Positions 39,001 to 64,000 of a DNA stretch of 64,000 nt are shown in pieces. How positions within the stretch are numbered: the first letter of the stretch is position 1; each line of letters opens with the position of its first letter. The notes under the pieces were generated by a model. The model was not told the origin of the DNA, made no database searches, and worked only from the letters and a program-made list of their open reading frames with translations. This DNA comes from Vespula vulgaris. Its lineage: Eukaryota > Arthropoda > Insecta > Hymenoptera > Vespidae. The stretch is from NCBI RefSeq assembly GCF_905475345.1, contig NC_066593.1:2016774-2080773 (forward strand), given 5' to 3'. The position numbers and the translations under genes were made by a program.

Positions 39001-41467
39001 AGCCTTGGTACGTCATCACCCACAAGTTTTTTCCAAGATAAACGTGCATTACGATTTTCTTCTTTATATGACAACAATTTCCCTTTAATAGCTTTAGGCC
39101 TATCAAGCTTTTTTTCTTTAATTATTTTTTCCTAGAGCAATACATAATCATTAATTAATAAATATTATAAAATTCAAATATTTTTACATACTTTGTATTA
39201 TATTACTAACTTGTTTTGAAATAGCTTCAAGACGTTTCTGCAAAGTATCTATAACGTTATCATTTGATTGATCAATGTTAAGTTTTAGATCTTTTTCTTG
39301 CATTGATACAAGTTCCTTTGTACAAGTGTCGTCGAGTTTAATACTTCCTTCATTTATATTAACGTTTATATCGCTTTTAACCGAAAGTATAACTTCCTGT
39401 TTTTCGCTATGTCGTAAATTTCTTTTTTTATGCCTTCTTCGTACTTGTCTGTCAATAATAGGACTAGGCGGTGTTTCATTTTCACAATTTTCTACTTGAG
39501 AATTCCATTCCATGATTTCATCATTTTCCTTTTCATCCGCTAGAAGGGCAGCTGTACTAGCCATTATTTCATTTGAAAAAATATTATTTGTTTGAATACA
39601 TTCTATATTTTCATATAAATTTTGATCTTTTTTTTCAACAGTAATATCTTTGTCAGAGAGTTTTACTTTCTTTGTACCAGATGATAATTTATCTAAGGTA
39701 CCATCGCATAGATCTAAACTCTTTCGTTTATTTATTGATTTATCAAGCAAATTAGTATATTGACCAGTATTATTTATATCATCAGAAAGCAAAATTTCAG
39801 CTTTGTTCAGTGCTTCCTTTGAAACAGCAACTTTACGACCTGCTGCTGTTGTAAATCCAATGTTTGAAAATACAGTTTTCTCCGCGGGAGACTCCTTTAA
39901 ATTTGTGTTAATATTTTTTGGAACTTCTACCGTTTCAATAGGATCGTTAAATTGATTCGTAAGGTTCTTATCAATTTGTACGTCCTCTAATTGCTCAATG
40001 AGCATTTTTTTTGCTTTAGATAAAGCTTTATCGGAAATATTCAAAGATCGACCTCCTGCTGTTACAAAGGACGAAGATGATTGTTTTTTTACTTTAAGAT
40101 CACTATGTAGATTACTTTTATTGTCTAATTGAAAGCTCGTGGAAGATACAATATCATCTGTTTCAAGCAATGATTTTGCATTCGATATAGCAGAGTCTGA
40201 TACATGAATATGTTTTCCACTTGCAGTAGAAAATCCTATATTAGCCATTGATACGCTCGATGTTACTTTAATATCGCTATGTAATGTTTTCTTTTCATTG
40301 CATTTACTTTTATCTAGATTAATATTTTTCTTTTGTACCGTAGTATTATCCTTGACAGATATTTCTTCTGCACATCTCATTTCATTACTATTTTCCGTAT
40401 TGCATATATCATTCTTCTCAGCAAAATTGGCACAAATTTGATCTATATTAGCAAACGAAGCATTAAGAAAAAAATCCTGCATGTTGATAGCCTCTGGAGA
40501 AATACTTTCTTTTTCTGTATTATCCCATAAATCCATAGCTACGATATCATTTTTATTAGAGTTATCTTGATTATCTGATGCAATCACATTCTCATTGTTA
40601 ACTGGATCGATTGTAGGGTCTACAGCAACAGAAAGAGTCTTAAAAATTCTTCTTTTTGTTCGTCGTCTCATTCTCGTGTAATTTATCACAGGAGATGTAG
40701 AAGTAGATTCTTTGAATACATTTTTAAAATTTGAGATATTCGGAGTACATTGTTTGGAACAAACAGATTTTTCAACCTGAAATATTACCAATAAAACTAT
40801 GTCAGACATTAAATATAGGCACGTATAAAATTAAATCAAATTTATTACACTCTCCGATGTTGGACAGTTATCTACATGCGTTTGTTTCCAATCACTTTTA
40901 TCCGCTTGAGGTGTCTCTAAATCAGATGTCCACTGTTCATTAATTTTTGTTATAAATGGTATCAAACTTAACGGTGTACTGGGAATAACTGCAGTCTTCT
41001 CTATTGGTGTTCTACGAAAAAAAATATATATATATATGTATACTTATTTATTTACATCATATACCGCGTATACATGTTAAATAAAAAAAAAAAAAAAATA
41101 AATAAATATCATCCTTACAGGATTTGTTTATTAGAATGTAATAAAGACGTTTCAGATATATTTAAAAACGAAGCCTCGGTAGATTTGGATGCATTAGGTG
41201 TGTAATATATTACATCATTTTCATTTCCGTCATCTAAAATTTGAAAAAGAAAAAAAAACAGAAAAAAAAAATATATATATATATAAAGAACGTTTTTAAA
41301 GAACTTTGAATTTTACAAGTGTTACCTGAAAATAGTTCATTCGAATCAGACGTACAATTAGAATTTGTATCTTCTGATACATAACCATTTAATGTATTTT
41401 TTTTATTTCTCTCTTTGCTATTTTTTATAGGAGTGGAATTAGTACATTCTTCCATATTGATGTCCAT
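36088..41467 (-). CDS. Brca2: BRCA2 homologue, complete, 14 coding exons
   Basis: BRCA2 loads RAD51 onto single-stranded DNA during homologous recombination in the nucleus. Exons in transcript order: 41326-41467, 41119-41233, 40849-41011, 39211-40776, 38985-39131, 38806-38894, 38488-38721, 38257-38407, 37966-38178, 37671-37881, 37189-37579, 36941-37124, 36575-36865, 36088-36465. All phases agree and the sum is 4275 bp (1424 residues plus stop). Residues about 319-346, 375-402 and 444-473 are BRC repeats with FSTA, FVTA and FTTA cores. Basic clusters near 172-186 and 586-596 could be nuclear signals. From about residue 715 the helical domain and OB folds follow, with hallmark strings such as NHYKWIIWKLASM, KYRYDREIDR, LTDGWYSI and LTIWSP that I align with vertebrate BRCA2. 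The start is the first ATG of a clean first exon. The protein is less than half the vertebrate length, as is usual in insects. The exon 3 donor (AGT then GTAATA) is weak but is the one that keeps phase. Confidence 0.95.
36575..38894 (-). other. BRCA2 DNA-binding region: helical domain, OB1, OB2 with short tower, OB3
   Basis: Exons 6 to 13 encode the conserved C-terminal DNA-binding region, about residues 712-1299. Exons 6-8 give the helical domain (WIENHYKWIIWKLASM, then KYRYDREID and SKRMVLCVS). Exon 9 gives OB1 (ILTDGWYSIPAS, then GAELLNLDQGCPPLE). Exon 10 enters OB2 (KLGYARCPGP, KLKVVITRTYP). Exon 11 carries the tower-like helices and the start of OB3 (VLKVRVNEEDTSAVLTIWSP). Exons 12-13 complete OB3 (DTVGIVSSIV, ILFWQGIS, SCSNLEWR). 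The insertion between the two tower helices is only about 20 residues here, where I recall about 50 in human BRCA2. Domain limits come from remembered alignment, not a search. Confidence 0.85.
39778..40242 (-). other. Three BRC repeats (RAD51-binding) in BRCA2 exon 4
   Basis: Repeat 1 is 40159-40242, repeat 2 is 39991-40074 and repeat 3 is 39778-39867, all inside the 1566-bp exon 4. Each keeps the F-x-T-A core that docks in the RAD51 oligomerisation pocket (FSTA, FVTA, FTTA). Each then has an A/G-G-K/R turn and the V/I-S-x-x-A-L/I-x-x-A-K/E helix. The second module, LFDE in the best human repeats, is weaker here (LLETD, MLIEQ, LLSDD). Spacing is about 170-210 bp. Three repeats fall between nematode BRC-2 (one) and vertebrates (eight). 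Confidence 0.93.
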
Positions 41468-42451
41468 AATTAAATTCGATAAGATTGATGGTATTAAGAT
41501 ACCATTTAAACAACAATATACATATTCTATGCACTTGTATTACATAAAACTTCTGTATGTAACGATAACTAATTTATTAGAAATTATTTTTATTATTATT
41601 GAAAAGATTTATACGATGTCAAACATAAACTGTCACATTCAATTCTTTCAATTCTCACATAGAATTTAACCAAGCAAAACAAAGGATGTTGCCATCAATG
41701 AATATAAAGTATTACGTAATACACTATATACAAGTATATATTTTATAAATAATATTAATATCCAAGAAAAAAATGTGCTATCAATATATAAATTAACTTT
41801 TGCATATATCAAACAACGACGACGATATTTTCAAAAATAATTTCAAAGTCAATAATTTAATATTAAAAGGCGGGAAAATCGTTGATACATTTCTGCGTAG
41901 ACACAATTTAGTATTGTCGATGAATTTGTTCATACATAGAAATATAAAAAATTTATAATTTTTATATCTTTTAAAATATATCTGTTTTTATATATATATA
42001 TTTTTTTATGCATCACAATTTTAACAAATTCCAAATTAAGTAATTTTACGACTTACTACGCAATTAGAAACATTTTGTTACAACAGTTGGCTTCTCTGAC
42101 GAAAATTTACTATTAGTTTAAAATTGTAATTTTATCGCTATCCAAAGGGACATAATTAAAACAAGAAATTTATCATAAATATAATAATAAAAACTTTCGT
42201 TTCAATAATAATATTTTATATTCTCATTACAAATATAAGAAAATATTTTTTCTTTCATTTCATTATGGTTTGCACTTTATAGTTTGCAACTTCGTGAAAG
42301 TTGTCGTTTGTGCATCGTGTAAGTTCGTGTAAGTTCGTGAAAGTTCGATTATTTAGACTTAACCTTATCGACTTAGATTAACAACGCATAACCTATTTCT
42401 CAAGCTTATTGAGTGATCTCTGCATGCATTCGAGTATATATTATAAATAAA
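41468..42451. promoter_or_regulatory. Shared intergenic region between BRCA2 and Polr1F, possible bidirectional promoter
   Basis: Only 984 bp separate the two start codons, which face away from each other. The stretch is AT-rich with no coding frame. Close to the Polr1F start (about 42291-42350) is a run of short direct repeats of the type GTAAGTTCGT and GTGAAAGTTCG. The block stands out from its surroundings and could hold the transcription start or factor sites. Head-to-head housekeeping and DNA-repair genes often share a promoter, but no element here is diagnostic. Confidence 0.45.
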
Positions 42452-44403
42452 ATGAAGTTTAGGCCATACACAGGAATAACTTGGTCTCTGTTAGAGTTAG
42501 CAGGTCTTTTAGAAGATGAAGATTCGCATGTCCATTTCGAACGTATGAAAAAGCATCTTGGATTGCATCCGTTTCATATGAATGATCTTAGTGCAGCATT
42601 GAATGAAATATTAAGTTCTGGATTGAATGCATATGATTCAGAGTACGTATATCAATAATATAATAAATAAACGCTAATAAGTATGTCATTGTATAATTTT
42701 TTTTACAGATTACAAGGCTTCCTTTTAGCTTATAAAAACCCAAAATTACTTACTCCACTTGGAGATATATTTTACGATTCATGTTTTATTCATATTGATA
42801 TTGAAGCAGATTTTTATGTATTCAGACCACAAATTGGTCATTTATTGAAAGGTAATATATACAATCAAACATGTATTTGATTATTAAGATTATTTTATGA
42901 TCTTTTTCTATCGATATATAACATTTTTGTTTAGGCGTCGTTCATAAAAAAGGTGCTAATTATATTGGTGTACTTATGCACAAAGCTTTTAATGTTTCTA
43001 TTCCCAAACCAGAGAATGTAGAAAATTGGCCAGGCGATATGGTAAATATCGGACAAGAAGTTAGATTTGAAGTTACAAATTTAGATTTTACTAGTAGATT
43101 ACCATTTATTCGAGGGATATTAAACGAAGTGTAAGTAAATTATAGATTTTTTTTTTTCTCTTATAAAGTAAAAAGAAATTATATTCAATTATAAATTCAA
43201 AAAGTATGTATTATATTTTTTTGGTTTAATTTTTTTTGTTTACATAGCGACTATCTACAAGGTTGTAAAGTACCTGCACGTGTTTCTTCTAATGGAACAT
43301 TTTATGAAATAAATGGAAGCGATGAATCTGATAATTCAAATGTAGAAGTACATCAGTCTACTAAAAAAAAGAAAAAGTTGAAAAAAACAAAGAAAAAAGT
43401 GTCTTCAGAAGAACACTTAACGAAGAAAAAGGGTTTGGATAATCAAGATACAGAAGACGAAGAAAATAAAAAACTTAATAACAAAAGTTTGACAAAATCT
43501 GGAGAATCGAATAATGAAGCGGAAGATGATGAACATTTAAATATTTCTAACGACGATCTAAGTTACTTAAACGGTGATGAAACATCTGTAAAAAAGAAGA
43601 AGAAACATGAAAAGAGTTTAAAAAGGAAATTTAAAGAGATATTGGAACCAGAGTATGATTACAATAACGTTACAATTAAAGTAGAAAGAGATACGTCTAC
43701 TACTGATACCGAAACTGAATCGAAAAAACACCTAAAGAAATCTAAGAAACATTCTAAAAAATTGAAGTATTCTACCGATGCTAATGGCAGTATAGATAAT
43801 GAAGTACAAGAAGATGTGCGATTAGAAAGTGGAAAACATTCCGAAAATGAATTCAAAACACCAATTAAGTTAGAGAAATTATCAAAATCAAATAGCATTA
43901 AAGAAGAATCTACAAGTCATAAAAGCAAATCTCCTAAGAAACGAATAAAAAGATCTCTAACAGATTTTGAATCTAAATTTGGTTATGTTGAAATTAAAGT
44001 AGAAGATTGTAGCGAGACAGAATATTCGCAACTATACGATAAAGAACAAAAAGTCAAGATTAAAACAGAAAAATCTATGGTTAATAATGAAATTAATAAT
44101 GAGAACTCTCTAAGTGAATCAACAAAGAAACATAAAAGAAAACGTGCAAAAACTTTAGAAGTAGAACAAGACTATGAAAATGTAACAATTAAAAAAGAGA
44201 AATTAGATGACTATTCATCAGATTACACGTCACCAAGTAAAAAATCTTCAAAGAATAAATATAGCAATGATCATAATACCAATGATGAATATGACACACA
44301 TCATGAGATTAGCATTAAAAAATCACATAAAAAATCTAAAGTAAAGGAAAATTTAGAGTCAGAACCTCAAGAAACAAAAATCAAAACAGAAAATGTACGA
44401 TAA
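42452..44403 (+). CDS. Polr1F: DNA-directed RNA polymerase I subunit RPA43 (POLR1F/TWISTNB homologue)
   Basis: RPA43 is the Rpb7-like stalk subunit of RNA polymerase I. It contacts the initiation factor Rrn3/TIF-IA in the nucleolus. Exons are 42452-42642, 42709-42851, 42935-43130 and 43248-44403, with GT..AG borders and agreeing phases. The sum is 1686 bp (561 residues plus stop). The conserved core is in exons 1-3: LLAYKNPKLLTPLGDIFYDS, then IHIDIEADFYVF, then NYIGVLMHKAFNVSIPKPE and RFEVTNLDF. Exon 4 encodes a lysine/glutamate-rich disordered tail of about 350 residues, much longer than the roughly 150-residue lysine-rich tail of the human protein. The first ATG after the in-frame upstream leader is chosen because the family core follows it directly. 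A possible AATAAA lies at 44742. The gene is divergent from BRCA2 and convergent with cycle. Confidence 0.93.
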
Positions 44404-44998
44404 AGAATGAATTTAATGATCGAATATTCTGTTTCAATGGAACAAACTTGGAAGGTAATAAAACATTTTCCAAAAGATGTTTTAATAGTGAAATTAATGA
44501 AAAAAAAATGTAAAAACTTTTAAGAACTACGAATTAAACAATTCTATAATAGAAGAAAATAATAATTATGCATCTCCCAAAAAATGTTTCAAAGAAATCC
44601 AAAGAAATAAATATCGAGTTTGTATCCGATGAGGTAAAAACTAAAACTGGAAGATCATTGTCCATTGAAAAAATATGTATATAAACATGAATTTATAGAT
44701 AATATTACAGTATCTACATAGCAATATAATTGCACCTTTTTAATAAAAAAATCCATATCTTGTACATTCGTATCGATATCATATATAAATTTACATATAT
44801 ACAATCTATATACGTGTATATAATTTTATGAAACAATTATACAGATAAATTACTATTGTCTTAAAACGTTAATTGATAGGTCTCTTTAATAACTAATATT
44901 ATATTTCTATCAGAGATGAAATTTGCATCATCAATGCTCTACATATGGTGTAAAATCGTATTGTATTATATTAAATCATATGTATTTTATTATAGATT

Positions 44999-45000
<2 letters not shown>

Positions 45001-45045
<45 letters not shown>
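45001..45045. repeat. (TA)n microsatellite
   Basis: About 22 TA units in the convergent 3' region. Confidence 0.95.
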
Positions 45046-45047
<2 letters not shown>

Positions 45048-45304
45048 ATTTAATGAAAAACTTTATATAAATTTTGATATAATAATATCAAAAAATATTT
45101 TTAAAGTAATATATTATTTTTCCTTCCTTTTTTTCTATCATTTCGATTAGAAATAATAATGCTCCTTCATTTAATACAAGGTAAACAAATATAATAAAGA
45201 GGTAGTAACAAAAAAGATCATAATTCTATTAAAACTTACTATCCATTTTTTGAATCGTTTATTCGATCTATAGTTAAAAAATAATTTCAGAAAGTACTCT
45301 ATTT

Positions 45305-45308
<4 letters not shown>

Positions 45309-45352
<44 letters not shown>
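45309..45352. repeat. (TC)n microsatellite
   Basis: About 21 TC units. Confidence 0.95.
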
Positions 45353-46960
45353 TTGAGTTTGTATTAAAGACTTAAGATAAATTATCTTTATGAGATATTA
45401 ATGTCAAAGGGATAGGATAATTTTAATTGTAGATAAGCAAACTGTCGTATACTGGATTTTTTATCTTAAATAGTTTCTTCTAATTTTTTTTCTTTTTTTT
45501 TACTTTGTCCTTTTTTTTTTTTTTAATCTAATAACTCTTAAACTTACAAATATTTACTTGCACATAAAGCATTTTTACAGAGCAAAAGAATCAGTTTTCA
45601 CAGCCTTCATCCTCACTCTTCGACGTATATTATAAATTTAATTACCATGTAAGAGAGAATAAATTAAATTAGTACAATGAGAGTATTCAATAATACAATA
45701 ATCGTATTACAGTATATAATTTTTATCCTTCAAATCAGACTTGAAAGTTCTCTGTTTACTTTTTATTAAATTTTCAAGGAGTATCTTGATTATGATTATT
45801 TATATAAAAAAAAAGAAAATAATAATAAAAATAATAAATTAATCACATGCAAAAATATAATCCATCGAAGAGTAAGATACATTTTAATATTTCATATTTC
45901 ATTGAAATTAATGAAATATAAATTATTCGTAATGTACGAGAGTATTATTTGTAAAATGAAATTATGTGTCTAACACAAAATGGATATGTTCAAAATTGTC
46001 GAATATTTCAAACTGGATGATTTTCGATCATGTAATCACATCAATTACAAATACTTACATAACACATATTGAAAAATTAACATTAGTTTGTAGGAGTTCA
46101 TCATTAAGAATCCATACGTTGCACAACATTAACATCCGTGATACTCTAAACACCATAGTTGTCTCCATGACAGTAAAAGACATCTTCAAGTCAATGCTGA
46201 AATCCTTAAATATTAATTAGGTACACTTAGCATCACGATACAATAGATTACAGATCCTTTTATATTATTTACAAATATAACGTTATTATTCTTAGCAAAA
46301 TTGAAAAACACTGACAAATTTTTTTGTTTGTTTGTTTGTTTGTTTTTTCTTTTTTTTTTTTTTTTTTAATCATCACCAACACTATCCCTCATAGTATGTT
46401 TTTGAGGATGTCATATCAGTGTTATATAAATTATTTCAAAAACTAAATTTGGCAAACATAAAATATTGTCATACACACAAAATGATACTTTTCTTTCTAT
46501 GTAGATTTTACTTGTTTTAAGCACATAAAATGTCAAAATATTCTATCGTGTTATCGCATTTCTTTTGTTGTTGTTGTATAACAATAAATGCTAAGAAATA
46601 TTCATAACACGTGGAAAATGAATTGTCGATAGTGACACACCTTGAGCGATGTCACATAGAATCCACTGATTTACGTTCCACGCAGCACCACTTTAGCACC
46701 AGTATAACTCTGCACATTTTGTATTTTAAGAATAAGTGCTTTCAAGTTTTTCTTAACACCAGTGTACCATTTAATCGGAATACTTGAAAGATTCGTTAAA
46801 AAATTTATATATGTGTGTGTGTGTGTGTGTGTGTTTAAAAAATGTTTTTGTCAAAGTATCGGAAGGGAATTATAGTACACTTTTTCACTAATGATTCTTA
46901 TATATAAATATGTTCAAATTTTAATGTACTTAATGTGTGAAACCACTAATGCAATCCACA

Positions 46961-63571
<16,611 letters not shown>

Positions 63572-64000
63572 CTATAAAACAATGATAACGATACATATTT
63601 ATTTATTTATCTATTTATTTATTTATTTAGTTATTTTCATTATTGATATATATATGTGTGTGTGTGTGTGTTTATATATTTAGTACGTTTTTAGTTGCAA
63701 CTTCAACATTATTTACTTAATGGTCAATCCAATAATAGGAGATTATTATTATAAAATGCACACTCGATCTTTCTTTCTCGATATATCAAGCCGACCTTCG
63801 ATGATTATTATCTGAAAAAAGAAAAAAAAGGAAAGAAAAAAGAAAAGAAAAGGAAAAAGACAAGATCTTATCAAAAGATTAGTTCCTTTCAATATCCACG
63901 TTTCTCTTCATTATTCGATAAGTCTCTTCTTCTTCGTAAAAAAAAAAGAAGAAAAAAAAAGTCAATTATCTGAACGATATCGCCGATCCTTGTTAAGGTT
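63572..64000. other. Region upstream of the first visible cycle exon
   Basis: AT-rich with a (TTTA)n-like tract and a (GT)n run. On the minus strand a CTTTTTTCAG acceptor-like string ends at about 63811, but no clear donor follows it. No coding exon is supported, so the missing 5' coding exon of cycle is probably beyond position 64000. Confidence 0.5.

Larger units (their letters stand above)
44404..46960. other. Convergent 3' region of Polr1F and cycle
   Basis: Polr1F (plus) and cycle (minus) run towards each other here. AATAAA strings for Polr1F occur at 44457 and 44742. A 38-codon lysine-rich frame at 44568-44684 has no splice link. (TA)n lies at 45001-45045 and (TC)n at 45309-45352. The rest is AT-rich DNA that probably includes a long cycle 3' UTR. 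Confidence 0.6.

Noticed and set aside
41085..41100. Poly-A tract in a BRCA2 intron as a sign of a retrogene or processed insertion
   Set aside because: A single short A run in an AT-rich intron, with no target duplication and with flanking exons in phase.

Overview
The window looks like nuclear DNA from an insect, most likely a hymenopteran (wasp, bee or ant). It is AT-rich and crowded with (TA)n, (GA/TC)n, (CA)n and trinucleotide microsatellites. The genes have short introns with consensus GT..AG borders. The clock gene encodes a CYCLE protein of the ancestral BMAL1 type, with a C-terminal transactivation tail that Drosophila CYC lacks. The order is inferred from these traits; no marker in the window names a species.

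Layout. Positions 1-34085 hold no gene I can identify with confidence. The region is made of microsatellites, degenerate tandem repeats, hairpins and two related copies of a short dispersed element. One convincing candidate terminal exon (21541-21624, minus) and one weak candidate first exon (19578-19628, plus) lie inside it. From 34910 leftwards (minus) there is the 5' end of an unrecognised gene: exons 34560-34910 and 34086-34133, in phase, with consensus splice sites.

Positions 36088-41467 (minus) hold a complete 14-exon BRCA2 homologue of about 1424 residues, with three BRC repeats and a helical/OB-fold DNA-binding region. Head to head with it, 984 bp away, lies the RNA polymerase I subunit gene RPA43/Polr1F (42452-44403, plus, 4 exons, 561 residues). 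Positions 46961-63571 (minus) hold 13 coding exons of cycle (BMAL1/ARNTL homologue). They encode a low-complexity Thr/Ser/His/Gln-rich N-terminal exon, then bHLH, PAS-A, PAS-B and the C-terminal transactivation domain. The 5' end of cycle lies beyond the window or in the last 430 bp.

The three named genes are not a functional unit. BRCA2 serves homologous recombination, Polr1F rRNA transcription, and cycle the circadian clock. BRCA2 and Polr1F may share a bidirectional promoter. I found no wholly new system. The points most worth a second look are the unrecognised gene at 34.9 kb with its possible terminal exon 12.5 kb away, two weak GTCAT donor sites in cycle whose read-through would truncate the protein before PAS-B or before the activation domain, the long homopolymeric N-terminal exon of cycle, a shortened BRCA2 tower, and a cluster of seven SUMO-consensus motifs in the Polr1F tail.
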